From Halpernia frigidisoli (GTDB taxonomy: Bacteria; Bacteroidota; Bacteroidia; Flavobacteriales; Weeksellaceae), in contig NZ_FOQT01000001.1 of NCBI RefSeq assembly GCF_900113805.1, positions 372,001 to 436,000 of the forward strand: a DNA stretch of 64,000 nt, read 5' to 3'. Shown here piece by piece: positions 41,110 through 49,808 of this stretch (positions within the stretch are counted from its first letter, which is position 1; the number at the start of each line of letters is the position of its first letter). The notes beneath the pieces were generated by a model that searched no databases, was not told where the DNA came from, and was given only the letters and a program-made list of their open reading frames with translations. Position numbers and translations under genes: made by a program.

Positions 41110-41910
41110 TTATTTTCCTTTATAATTCGGTTTTCTCTTTTCTAAAAATGCCGCAACACCTTCTTTAAAATCCTCGGTTTCTGCCGCTTCCTGTTGGTAA
41201 ATTCCTTCAATATCCAATTGTTCTTGTAAAGAATTAGAATAGGATTTATTAAATGCTTTTTTAGTTAAAGCAATTGCAGCAGTCGGTGAATTTGAAAGTT
41301 GAGTTAAAACTTCAAGCGCCTGATTTTCAAAAGTTTCGTCGGAAAAAACATCCGCAATTAATCCTGAACTTTTGGCTTCTGCGGCTGATAATTTTTTACC
41401 TGTAAATGCTAAATAATTGGCTTGTTGTCTGCCTAAAAGTTTTGGCAAAAAATAAGTTCCGCCTGTATCTGGAATTAAACCAATATTCACGAAAGCCTGT
41501 GAAAAGTAAGAACTTTCCGTGGCCAAAGTAAAATCACAGATCAGCGCGAGCATAGCTCCGGCTCCAACTGCGGGTCCATTTACTAAAGAAATTACCGGCT
41601 TTTTCGCATCTGAAATATCTTTAACCAGCGGATTATAGTAATCAATCACCATTCTTTGGATAAAACGGTCGTCTTCCATATCATCGCTCATTGAAAGTGC
41701 TTCTTTCAAATTTTGACCCGAACAAAATGCTTTTCCACGACCAGAAATTGCGATACAACGCACTGTTTCACTTTCATTACATTCGTTGATGAAATTTCGC
41801 AACTCAGTTAATAAATTTTTATTTAAACTGTTATAAGTTTCCGGCTGATTAAGATAGGCGACCTGAAGTTTGCCTTCTAAAAGTGTTTGTATTTCTAACT
41901 GTGTGTACAT
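41110..41910 (-). CDS. paaG: Enoyl-CoA hydratase/isomerase PaaG
   Basis: 266 residues of the crotonase family. SGRGKAFCSGQNLKEA and the oxyanion-hole VNGPAVGAGAMLALICDF are visible, with the PaaG-like FVNIGLIPDTGGTYFLP containing the catalytic Asp. PaaG isomerises the ring-1,2-epoxide of phenylacetyl-CoA to an oxepin. The neighbouring epoxidase subunits support the choice of PaaG rather than PaaF. Confidence 0.9.
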   Translation of the reverse strand: MYTQLEIQTLLEGKLQVAYLNQPETYNSLNKNLLTELRNFINECNESETVRCIAISGRGKAFCSGQNLKEALSMSDDMEDDRFIQRMVIDYYNPLVKDISDAKKPVISLVNGPAVGAGAMLALICDFTLATESSYFSQAFVNIGLIPDTGGTYFLPKLLGRQQANYLAFTGKKLSAAEAKSSGLIADVFSDETFENQALEVLTQLSNSPTAAIALTKKAFNKSYSNSLQEQLDIEGIYQQEAAETEDFKEGVAAFLEKRKPNYKGK

Positions 41911-41945
41911 AAATCGTAGTTTTCTTATAATCTTTACAAAAAAAA

Positions 41946-42031
41946 TCTGTCACAGATTTTATTGATTAAGCAGATTTTTTATAGTTATTTTAAAATATAA
42001 ATCTGCGACATCTGGAAAATCTGCGAGAACA
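41946..42031. repeat. Dispersed repeat (TCTGCGAGA type), copy 2
   Basis: Between paaG and paaD: hairpin-forming ATCTGTCACAGAT, then AAGCAGATT, and AATCTGCGACATCTGGAAA followed by ATCTGCGAGAAC. The last ~30 bases match the reverse complement of 24652-24686 at about 85%. Two copies of the same dispersed intergenic repeat family. Confidence 0.6.
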
Positions 42032-42054
42032 TATTTTTTACTTTTTACTTGTTT

Positions 42055-42519
42055 TCAATGGCATTTAAAATAATCAAAAGGTTCCAAACAATCATTGCAT
42101 TGAAAAGAAGATTTGCACAATGTAGAACCAAATCTGCTTAATTCCTTAGTGTTTTCAGAACCACAACGCGGACATTTTTTGGGAATATGCAAATGACTTT
42201 CACCTTCACCTTTTTCCGGCGGTGTAATTCCGTACGCTCTTAATTTTTCCCGTGCTTCATCCGTCATCCAATCCGTTGTCCAAATTGGAAACATCTGTGT
42301 TGTAACTTTTGGCTTTAAATTATTTTCTTTCAGTAATTTAATAATATCTTCCTCAATACTAAACATCGCAGGACATGCCGAATAAGTAGGAGTGATTATA
42401 ACTTCCACTTCATCTTCGGAAAGCATTTTTGCGCCGCGCACAATTCCCAATTCGACAATATTAATCACCGGAATTTCCGGATCTGGAACTTGGGAAAGTA
42501 ATTCTAATAAGTTTAACAA
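42055..42519 (-). CDS. paaD: 1,2-phenylacetyl-CoA epoxidase subunit PaaD
   Basis: 154 residues. N-terminal MIP18/DUF59-like domain (VPDPEIPVINIVELGIVR, VEVIITPTYSACPAM) and a C-terminal zinc-ribbon-like tail with CPRCGS, CNDC and a final Cys. PaaD assists assembly or iron-sulphur supply of the PaaABCE epoxidase. It belongs with paaC and paaB upstream on the same strand. Confidence 0.93.
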   Translation of the reverse strand: MLNLLELLSQVPDPEIPVINIVELGIVRGAKMLSEDEVEVIITPTYSACPAMFSIEEDIIKLLKENNLKPKVTTQMFPIWTTDWMTDEAREKLRAYGITPPEKGEGESHLHIPKKCPRCGSENTKELSRFGSTLCKSSFQCNDCLEPFDYFKCH

Positions 42520-42618
42520 TGTATCAGTTTAACAGTTAACAATATTTAATTTTCTGAATGTAAAAGGTAATTTTTAAAATTGTTACACTGTTACACTTCT
42601 TAATTTCTACATTAATTT

Positions 42619-43368
42619 TTACCAAGTGCAACCCGGATAAGTTCTTTGCATATATTGCAATTCACAAAGAATAAAACCAAAATATTCCGTGTGAATGCCT
42701 TTTCGTGAACCTTTTTGCATAAATTCTGCTTCTGGAAATTCTAAATTAAACTCAGCAAAATCTTTCTTAATTAATGATTTCCATTCAGTGAAAAGGGCTT
42801 TTGATGAAGGAATAATTCCCAATTCAAATAAATTTTCTTCGTCTTCAGTTTCATCAAATAAACTGCCCGTATATTCCCAAATATTTTCTAAAGCCTTTTC
42901 CAATCGAGATTTGCTTTCGTCAGTTCCGGTAGAAAAAACATTCATCCACGTTTTTGAATGCGTGTAATGGTATTTTACTTCTTTCAAAGATTTTTGAGCC
43001 AAAGCAGAAAACATTTCATCTGAACTTTTGCTTAAATTTTCATAAAGCAACTTTTGATAAGTACAAAAAAAGTAAACTTTTAGTAGCGTTTGCGCATAAT
43101 CTTCATTTGGTAATTCTACAAATTGCGCGTTTAAATATTCTTTTTCAACACGTAGAAATGCCAAATCATCTTCGGTTTTTCCGTCGCCAATAAGTTGAGC
43201 AGCGTATTTATAAAAATTATTAGATTGTCCCAAATAGTCAAGCGCAATATTGGTGAGTGCGATATCTTCCTCTAAATAAGGCCCTTTTCCGCACCATTCC
43301 GCCAATCTTTGACCCATTATCAACGTGTCATCGGCGAGTTTTAAAGTATATTTTGTAAGTGATTTCAT
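42619..43368 (-). CDS. paaC: 1,2-phenylacetyl-CoA epoxidase structural subunit PaaC
   Basis: 249 residues, ferritin-like four-helix fold lacking the full diiron site. LADDTLIMGQRLAEWCGKGPYLEEDIALTNIALDYLGQSN is the family signature, with the terminal AEFMQKGSRKGIHTEYFGFILCELQYMQRTYPGCTW. PaaC pairs with the catalytic PaaA, which is not encoded here. It is separated from paaB by 95 bases containing an inverted repeat. Confidence 0.94.
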   Translation of the reverse strand: MKSLTKYTLKLADDTLIMGQRLAEWCGKGPYLEEDIALTNIALDYLGQSNNFYKYAAQLIGDGKTEDDLAFLRVEKEYLNAQFVELPNEDYAQTLLKVYFFCTYQKLLYENLSKSSDEMFSALAQKSLKEVKYHYTHSKTWMNVFSTGTDESKSRLEKALENIWEYTGSLFDETEDEENLFELGIIPSSKALFTEWKSLIKKDFAEFNLEFPEAEFMQKGSRKGIHTEYFGFILCELQYMQRTYPGCTW

Positions 43369-43380
43369 AAATTAGATTTG

Positions 43381-43448
43381 TAGATAATAGACGGATAGAT
43401 GATAGATTTTCAATACACTAACATTATGTCTATTAGTCTATTATCTTA
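43381..43448. repeat. Inverted repeat between paaB and paaC
   Basis: TAGATAATAGAC (43381-43392) faces GTCTATTATCT (43436-43446). A similar GTCTATTATCTTTAATC string occurs at about 2377-2393, so it may be a dispersed intergenic repeat. Confidence 0.5.
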
Positions 43449-43463
43449 CATCTAAAAGTCTTT

Positions 43464-43745
43464 TTACATATTTTTCACATCGTTTGGAATCTCGTAAAAC
43501 GTCGGATGGCGGTATAATTTATCGTCCGCCGGATCAAAAAATGCTTCTTTATCCACGCCTTCTGAAGTCACCAAATATTTACTTGGAACAACCCAAATTG
43601 ACGTTCCTTCCATTCTTCTTGTGTAAACATCGCGCGCATTTTGAAGCGCCATTTCCGCCGTTGCGGCCTGCACAATTCCTGCGTGTTTGTGAGATAAGCC
43701 GGGTTTTGTCTGTATAAAAACTTCCCACACTTCTAAATTTGCCAT
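43464..43745 (-). CDS. paaB: 1,2-phenylacetyl-CoA epoxidase subunit PaaB
   Basis: 93 residues: WEVFIQTKPGLSHKHAGIVQAATAEMALQNARDVYTRR, then WVVPSKYLVTSEGVDKEAFFDPADDKLYRHPTFY, full length for PaaB. It bridges PaaAC heterodimers in the epoxidase. In relatives paaA lies directly upstream of paaB; here a broken hutI ends 5 bases away instead, so the catalytic subunit is missing from this locus. Confidence 0.95.
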   Translation of the reverse strand: MANLEVWEVFIQTKPGLSHKHAGIVQAATAEMALQNARDVYTRRMEGTSIWVVPSKYLVTSEGVDKEAFFDPADDKLYRHPTFYEIPNDVKNM

Positions 43746-43750
43746 TTTAT

Positions 43751-44984
43751 CTAAATTTTATTTCCGTTAATGTAAAGATTTTCCATTTTTAAACTTCCTT
43801 GATTGTAAAGGATATTTTGAAAATTATCTGTTCTGAAAGTTACAAAATTTGCCTTAAAATTTTCTTCTAATTTTCCAATATTATTTAAGCCCAAAGCATG
43901 AGCAGAGCGAAATGTCATTCCCGCCAAAACTTCTGCTGTGGTTAACTTCTCATAAGTGGCTAAAATTGAGGCTTGTGTAATTAAATTTCCCATCGGCGCA
44001 GAACCCGGATTCCAGTCACTTGCAATGGCTAAAATTCCGCCTGCATCAAGTAATTTTCTTGCTGGTGTAAACTTTTCGCCTAAACCTAAACTTGCGCCTG
44101 GAAGTGCGGTTGCAACAGTTTCTGATTTTGCAATGAAATCAATATCATCATCAATTGTGGCTTCTAAATGATCGGCCGATTTTGCACCAATTTCTGCTGC
44201 TAATCTTCCACTTCCCGAAGTAAACTGATCTGCGTGAACCGTAATTTCAAAACCCATTTCTTTGGCTTTTAAAAGAAACTCTCGACTTTCATCCGGTTGA
44301 AAAGCCGTTTTTTCTATAAAAATATCGACTCTTTTTGCTAAATTTTCTTCTTTTACTTTTGGTAAAATTTCGATCAAAATATAATTTAGATAATCTTCAT
44401 TATTTCCGTCAAAATCTTTTGGTTTTAAATGCGCTGCAAGACAAGTGGCAATCAACGTTGCAGGCGATTTTGTTTGCGCATCTTTAATGATCCGCAACAT
44501 TTTTAATTCATTTTCAATATTTAAACCGTAACCGCTTTTTATTTCAATTGTTGAAATGCCAATATTTAAAAGAGACTGAATTCTTTCTAATAATTTATTT
44601 AAAAGTTCTTCTTCTGATTCTTCGCGAGTATGTAAAACCGAACTCCAGATTCCGCCGCCTTGTTCGGCAATTTCAAGATAAGTTTTTCCGGCATTTCGCA
44701 GAGCAAAATCGTTGGAACGGTTTCCACCAAATAAAATATGCGTGGGAATCTACGAAAGAAGGCAGACAGATTTGTTCGTTTTCAATTAATTCTAAGTCAA
44801 AACTTATCTTATTATTTTCTAATTCTTCCTTTAAAACTTCAAATTCAGCAACTTTTTTAATTAAACCATTTTCAATTAAAATTCCGCCATTTTCGATAAT
44901 TTCTAGCTGATTATCTGATAATTTTCCACGCAAAGGAAGATTTCTTAAAGTAACAAGTTGTTTGAATTGACCAATTAATTTCAT
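43751..44984 (-). pseudogene. hutI: Imidazolonepropionase (hutI), disrupted by a frameshift
   Basis: Two frames together give a near-complete imidazolonepropionase (histidine degradation, 4-imidazolone-5-propanoate to N-formimidoyl-glutamate). Frame 1 (from ATG 44984) ends CLPSFVDSHAYF; the other frame, open from about 44740, continues ILFGGNRSNDFALRNAGKTYL through HADQFTSGSG, ASDWNPGSAPMGNL to 43751. A ~2-base deletion near 44739-44741 falls exactly in the zinc motif HxH (HAH to HAY). No other hut genes are in the window. Either a real pseudogene or a sequencing error. Confidence 0.88.
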
Positions 44985-45046
44985 CGTAAATTTTTATTCA
45001 ATTTTTAAACTGAAATGATTTTTAAAAATACCAAAATTAAATGACA

Positions 45047-46205
45047 TTAACTTTTTGAATTCTCCACATTTTTTAAATGATCAAAAACCATTTTGCTTAA
45101 TGGCACAAACATAAAACCTCCAATTATAAAGGTGATAAATGCTTTTTGTAACCCAAATGCATGAGCGAGATAGCCAATTATTGGTGGTCCTAAAAACATG
45201 CCGACGGTAGAATAAGTGCTGATAATTGAAATAACAATCGCTGTGGAATTTTTTTTTTGCTTTTGCAGCGAGAATAAAGGTCATCGGATAAAGCCCGGAA
45301 ACGCCAAATCCCACCATAGAAAATCCAATTAAAACCGTCCATAAAGTCGGGAAGATTATCGAAATAGAAACACCAAACATAATTAAAAATGAACCGGCAA
45401 AATAAAGTGTTTGCATATTAAATTTCTCCATTAATTTGTCAATGGATAAACGCGAGATCGTCATGCAAACCATAAAGAGTAAATAACCGTAGGTGAAAAC
45501 TTCTTGTTTCACGATTTCTTTTAAATAAACACCGTTCCAGTCATACATTCCACCTTCGCAAATTGCGGCGCAAAATGCAATCAATCCTAAAAGTGAAATA
45601 TATTTGCTCGGTTTTTCTAATTTAAAATTATTACCTGTTTTGGCTTTATCATTTTTAATTAGATGAGGAAAGGAAATTAAGATTATCGCAAATCCAAAAA
45701 TTGAGATCCATAACAAATGCCAAAAAATTGAGATTTGAAACTCAATCATTAACGTTGAAAAGAGAACGCCTAAAATTCCGCCGATACTCCAAATTCCGTG
45801 GAAAGAACCGACAATTCTTTTATCAAATTTTTCCTGCACGGAAATCGACTGCGTATTTATGGCTATTTTAATGATCCTTAATGAAAGTGAAAATAAGAAA
45901 AGTGCAAAAATAATCACGGCTAAAGATTGAGCAAATCCAATTAAAAAAAGTGAAATTAAAAAAAACAGACTTGAAATTTGAAGCGGAATTCTACTATCAT
46001 ATTTTGCAACAAGCCAACCGGAAAGTGGAATTCCGATAATCGCACTTGCAGGTAAAATCATCAACAAATTTCCTAAATCTTCCGCGGAAAGATTAAAATT
46101 GGTTTTAATAGTTGGAATTCTGGATGCCCAAGACGAAAAGCAGATTCCGGATAAAAGAAAATAGGCAGAAAGTGCAATTCTCTGTCTTTGATTGGATGCG
46201 AGCAT
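45047..46205 (-). pseudogene. MFS transporter with a C-terminal frameshift in an A-tract
   Basis: The intact part encodes ~11 helices of a Major Facilitator protein (GIWSIGGILGVL, YDSRIPLQ, GFGVSGLYPMTFILAAKAKKK). At a run of ten A bases (minus strand; 45249-45258) the frame shifts and the reading frame ends in nonsense at 45081. With nine A bases it would read NSTAIVISIISTYSTVGMFLGPP, continue through a final helix and stop at 45047. Substrate unknown. Phase variation, polymerase slippage or a homopolymer sequencing error are all possible. Confidence 0.85.
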
Positions 46206-46336
46206 AATTTTGCAAAAGTATTACAAATTTGAAGATCTAGGTTTAAAAATTTTGCGTAAATCTTTCGATATTTTAGAAAAATTTATTTAAAGCTTTTTAC
46301 TTAATCTTAGTGATTTTTAAAAATTTAATATTTTGA

Positions 46337-47005
46337 TTATTTAAATAGGGCGAATGAAAATCCGGCATTTATAAAATAATTTTTGGAAATATTATCTAAA
46401 GAGCTTCCTGCAGAAATATCAAACTCCAGACGATTGGAAGGCGTGTAAGAAAGTCCAAAATCTGCATTGTGATCTGGTGAATCTTTTGCGGTATAATTGC
46501 CATAATATTCTGCAAATAATGACCATTTATCTGAAATTGAATAACCCAAATTGGTGATCATAAAGAGATAATTAAAATGGTCTTCTTTTTTATAACCACT
46601 ATTTATTTGTAAATTAAATTTATCAGAAAGAGACTGATTTGCAGCTAAAAAAGCGGAATAATTTTCTATTTTAAAATCTGAAATCCCAATAAAAGTGAGG
46701 GCTGGAGAAGAATCGCTTCCATTCAAAAAATTATATTTTCCTGAGAAAGTATAAGTACTGTTTTCAGCATCGTCATAATTTTGATTGGTTTCCAAACGAA
46801 GTTCAAAATCTTTCGCAACACCATATCGGAAAAGGTGATCTGAACTAAATTCATCGTTGTCATGAAGATAATTAAGGCCATTTTCGCTTTGCAAATTTCC
46901 TTTGCTCACAATATCTGTGGCGGTTGCAAATCCCGGGCGATCGGTTTTCATTTGAGCGAAAAATATTAACGGTAAAAAAGTAAATATTAAAATTTTAAAT
47001 TTCAT
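46337..47005 (-). CDS. Outer-membrane beta-barrel protein, Phenol_MetA_deg-like
   Basis: 222 residues. Signal peptide ending at FFAQ; the start of the mature protein MKTDRPGFATATDIVSKGNLQSENGLNY is typical of the MetA-pathway phenol degradation-like barrel family. Alternating strands follow (ELRLETNQNYD, YTFSGKYNFL, ISDKWSLFAEYYGNYT, RLEFDISAGSSLD) to a C-terminal Phe-containing strand. Function unproven; may be a channel for hydrophobic compounds. Confidence 0.8.
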   Translation of the reverse strand: MKFKILIFTFLPLIFFAQMKTDRPGFATATDIVSKGNLQSENGLNYLHDNDEFSSDHLFRYGVAKDFELRLETNQNYDDAENSTYTFSGKYNFLNGSDSSPALTFIGISDFKIENYSAFLAANQSLSDKFNLQINSGYKKEDHFNYLFMITNLGYSISDKWSLFAEYYGNYTAKDSPDHNADFGLSYTPSNRLEFDISAGSSLDNISKNYFINAGFSFALFK

Positions 47006-47072
47006 AGTTTAAGTAGTGTTTTCATTGATATTTTTTCCACGCCAATTATAAGAAATTTTAACGGATTTATAT

Positions 47073-47080
47073 TACCTTTG
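47073..47080 (+). promoter_or_regulatory. -7 element of ruvB
   Basis: TACCTTTG (TAnnTTTG) 19 bases before the ruvB ATG at 47100. Confidence 0.5.
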
Positions 47081-47099
47081 GATGATATCAATCTAATAA

Positions 47100-48122
47100 A
47101 TGTCAGATTTTTTACACCCGGATAAAGACAATTTCAGTGATGATGAGCTGATCTTGGAAGAAAAAATTCGTCCGCAAAGTTTCCAGGATTTTGCCGGACA
47201 AAGAAAAACCCTTGATAATATTGAAGTTTTTGTCGCAGCCGCGAAAAATCGTGGTGGCGCGCTTGATCATGTACTTTTACATGGTCCACCAGGTTTGGGA
47301 AAAACAACCTTGGCGCATATTATTGCCAATGAACTGGGCGTTGGATGCAAATTAACTTCCGGACCGGTTTTAGATAAACCCGGAAGTTTAGCAGGACTTT
47401 TAACCAATTTAGAGGAAAACGATGTTCTTTTTATTGATGAAATCCACCGCCTTTCGCCAATTGTTGAAGAATATTTGTATTCTGCAATGGAAGATTATAA
47501 AATCGACATCATGCTCGAAAGTGGGCCAAATGCGAGAAGTGTGCAGATTGGTTTAAATCCATTTACCTTAATTGGCGCAACAACGCGAAGTGGAATGCTG
47601 ACCAAACCAATGCTTGCAAGATTTGGAATTCAATCAAGATTAGAATATTACACGGTTGAACTTTTATCAATGATCATTGAAAGAAGTGCGAGAGTTTTAG
47701 GTTCAAAAATTTATGAAGATGCGGCAATCGAAATTGCGCGAAGAAGCCGTGGAACTCCCAGAATTGCAAACGCATTATTACGTAGAGTTCGTGATTTTGC
47801 TGAAATAAAAGGCAACGGCGAGATTGAAATAAAAATCACAAAATTCGCGCTTGACTCTCTAAACGTCGACGAATTTGGATTGGATGATATGGACAACAAA
47901 ATTATGCGCGTCATGATTGAAAATTTTCGTGGAAAACCAGTAGGAATTTCTGCTTTAGCCACTTCAATTGGCGAAAATCCCGAAACTTTGGAGGAAGTTT
48001 ATGAACCATTTTTAATTCAGGAAGGTTTTATTATTAGAACGCCGCGTGGAAGAGAAGTGACTGAAAAAGCTTATAAACACCTGAATATTGCTTTACCGAA
48101 AAGACCAAATGAATTGTTTTAA
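47100..48122 (+). CDS. ruvB: Holliday junction branch migration ATPase RuvB
   Basis: 340 residues. Walker [11 protein letters not shown], Walker B DEIHRL, sensor TTRSGML, arginine-finger region [16 protein letters not shown], and a winged-helix tail ([18 protein letters not shown]). It drives branch migration with RuvA during recombination repair. Followed 15 bases later by an ArsC-like gene on the same strand. Confidence 0.97.
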   Translation: MSDFLHPDKDNFSDDELILEEKIRPQSFQDFAGQRKTLDNIEVFVAAAKNRGGALDHVLLHGPPGLGKTTLAHIIANELGVGCKLTSGPVLDKPGSLAGLLTNLEENDVLFIDEIHRLSPIVEEYLYSAMEDYKIDIMLESGPNARSVQIGLNPFTLIGATTRSGMLTKPMLARFGIQSRLEYYTVELLSMIIERSARVLGSKIYEDAAIEIARRSRGTPRIANALLRRVRDFAEIKGNGEIEIKITKFALDSLNVDEFGLDDMDNKIMRVMIENFRGKPVGISALATSIGENPETLEEVYEPFLIQEGFIIRTPRGREVTEKAYKHLNIALPKRPNELF

Positions 48123-48137
48123 AAGAACTAAAATTTT

Positions 48138-48485
48138 GTGAAAAAAGTATTCTACCTAAAAACCTGCAGCACTTGCAAAAAAATAATGAACCAGTTTGAT
48201 CTTTCAGATTGGGAACTTCGTGAGTTAAAATCTGAGAATATTACAGTAGCAGAACTGGAAGATTTATATAAACAAACAAATTCTTACGAAGCACTTTTCA
48301 GCAAAAAATCAACACAAATAAAATCAAGAGAAATTGACGTAAAATATTTAACAGAAGAAGATTTTAAAAATTTGATTCTAGAACATTACAGTTTTTTGAA
48401 ACGTCCGGTTTTTGTGACTGATGAAAAGATTTTTGTTGGAAACGAAAAGAAAAATGTTGAAAATTTAATTGAGTATTTTAAATAA
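48138..48485 (+). CDS. ArsC/Spx family protein
   Basis: 115 residues, thioredoxin-like fold. YLKTCSTCKKIM carries the CxxC active-site pair; FKNLILEHYSFLKRPVFV contains the RP motif of ArsC/Spx proteins. GTG start at 48138. It may be a glutathione/thioredoxin-linked arsenate reductase or an Spx-type regulator; the sequence does not decide. Ends at a strong palindromic terminator. Confidence 0.85.
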   Translation: MKKVFYLKTCSTCKKIMNQFDLSDWELRELKSENITVAELEDLYKQTNSYEALFSKKSTQIKSREIDVKYLTEEDFKNLILEHYSFLKRPVFVTDEKIFVGNEKKNVENLIEYFK

Positions 48486-48509
48486 TTGATTTAGAAAAAA
48501 GTAAAGAAA

Positions 48510-48537
48510 AAAGCCAGTTAAAATTTTAACTGGCTTT
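48510..48537. terminator. Bidirectional palindromic terminator
   Basis: AAAGCCAGTTAAAA followed by its exact reverse complement, between the convergent ArsC-like and gcvT genes. Confidence 0.85.
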
Positions 48538-48558
48538 ATTATTTTTGAGAATAAAATC

Positions 48559-49638
48559 TTAAACAAAAGGCAATTTCACAACTTTCGCCGGAATATCTTT
48601 ATTTCTGATTTTAACAAAAATTTCGCTTCCAACTTTTGTAAAATCTTTTGCGACATAAGCCAAACCAATTCCGATCTTTTTCATTGGACTCATTGTTCCT
48701 GATGTCACTTTGCCGATCACATTTCCTTCGGAATCTACGACTTCATAATCGTGTCTTGGGATTGCTTTTTCCTGCATTTCGAAAGCAACTAACTTTTTAG
48801 AAACACCTTCTTCTTTTTGTTTTGCTAAAAATTCTTTGTCCACAAAATCTTTGTCAAATTTCGTGATCCAACCTAAACCTGCTTCCAATGGCGAAGTAGA
48901 ATCATCAATATCATTTCCGTAAAGACAAAAACCTTTTTCAAGACGTAAAGTATCTCGCGAAGCCAAACCACAAGGAATTAAGCCAAATTCTTCGCCTGCT
49001 TTTGTCAAAGCTTCCCAAATTTCTACGGCGTTTTCATTTTTAAAATAAATTTCAAAACCACCGCTCCCAGTATAACCCGTGTTTGAAATAATTACCTCTT
49101 CAATTCCTGCTATTTTCCCCATCGCAAAATGGTAATAAGGAATTTCAGATAAATTTGTTTCTGTTAATTTTTGCAAGGTTTCAGTTGCTTTCGGTCCTTG
49201 AACTGCGATCAAAGACATTTGGTCAGAAACATTTTTTAAATCAGCACCAAATTTCTCATTGTATTTTTGGAAATGAGAAAAATCTTTGTCAATATTTGAA
49301 GCATTTACGACCAAAAAATATTTGTCGTCCGCAATTTTATAGACGATCAAATCATCCACAATACCGCCATTTCCGTTCGGCAAACAGGTATATTGCGCCT
49401 TTCCGTTTTCTAGATTTTCAACATTATTGCTGCACGTAAACTGCAAAAGATCTTTTGCGCTTTTGCCTTCCACAAAAAATTGTCCCATGTGAGAAACGTC
49501 AAAAATCCCTACTTTTTTGCGCACGGCAAAATGCTCATCGTTGATTCCGGAATAGGTTACAGGCATTTCAAAACCGGCAAAATCTACCATTTTTGCGCCC
49601 AATTCCACGTGTTTATCGTATAATGCAGTTCTACTCAT
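48559..49638 (-). CDS. gcvT: Aminomethyltransferase (glycine cleavage system T protein)
   Basis: 359 residues, full length. It transfers the aminomethyl group of the H protein to tetrahydrofolate. Folate-binding motifs: FDVSHMGQFFVEG, VDDLIVYKI, NTGYTGSGGFEIYF, GLASRDTLRLEKGFCLYG, and the C-terminal TSGTMSPMKKIGIGLAYV. The Flavo-1-like copy C lies upstream in the same orientation. No gcvH or gcvP is adjacent. Confidence 0.96.
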   Translation of the reverse strand: MSRTALYDKHVELGAKMVDFAGFEMPVTYSGINDEHFAVRKKVGIFDVSHMGQFFVEGKSAKDLLQFTCSNNVENLENGKAQYTCLPNGNGGIVDDLIVYKIADDKYFLVVNASNIDKDFSHFQKYNEKFGADLKNVSDQMSLIAVQGPKATETLQKLTETNLSEIPYYHFAMGKIAGIEEVIISNTGYTGSGGFEIYFKNENAVEIWEALTKAGEEFGLIPCGLASRDTLRLEKGFCLYGNDIDDSTSPLEAGLGWITKFDKDFVDKEFLAKQKEEGVSKKLVAFEMQEKAIPRHDYEVVDSEGNVIGKVTSGTMSPMKKIGIGLAYVAKDFTKVGSEIFVKIRNKDIPAKVVKLPFV

Positions 49639-49695
49639 TTCTATATTTTTTACTTAATTTTTAATTTTTGAAGCACAAAATCTGTGCATTTTTCG

Positions 49696-49777
49696 AATAG
49701 TCTTCCCGCTTTCCATTCCAATCTTTTTCTTTTTTTTTCAAAAAATAAAAAGGATTTCCATTTCAATCGGGGCTATT
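49696..49777 (-). ncRNA. Flavo-1-like structured RNA / dispersed repeat, copy C
   Basis: Minus strand: AATAG, CCCCGATTGAAATGG, AAATCCTTTTT, A/T-rich loop, AAAAAGATTGGAATGG, AAAGCGGGAAGA, CTATT. The outer stem AAUAG/CUAUU is perfect, and an inner AUCCUUUUU/AAAAAGAU stem is possible. About 58 bases upstream of gcvT in the same orientation. See copies A and B for covariation. Confidence 0.6.
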
Positions 49778-49808
49778 TTTGAAATTTTATTTTTTTGTCC
49801 GAAAACTT

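Noticed and set aside
45249-45258. Programmed ribosomal frameshifting in the MFS gene
   Set aside because: No stimulating downstream structure or conserved slippery heptamer context seen; plain indel is simpler.
48138-48485. Calling the ArsC/Spx-like protein arsenate reductase outright
   Set aside because: CxxC and RP motifs fit both ArsC and Spx-type proteins; no ars genes adjacent.
49639-49695. Glycine riboswitch upstream of gcvT
   Set aside because: No glycine aptamer features; the upstream RNA is the Flavo-1-like repeat, shared with unrelated genes, so it is not gcvT-specific.
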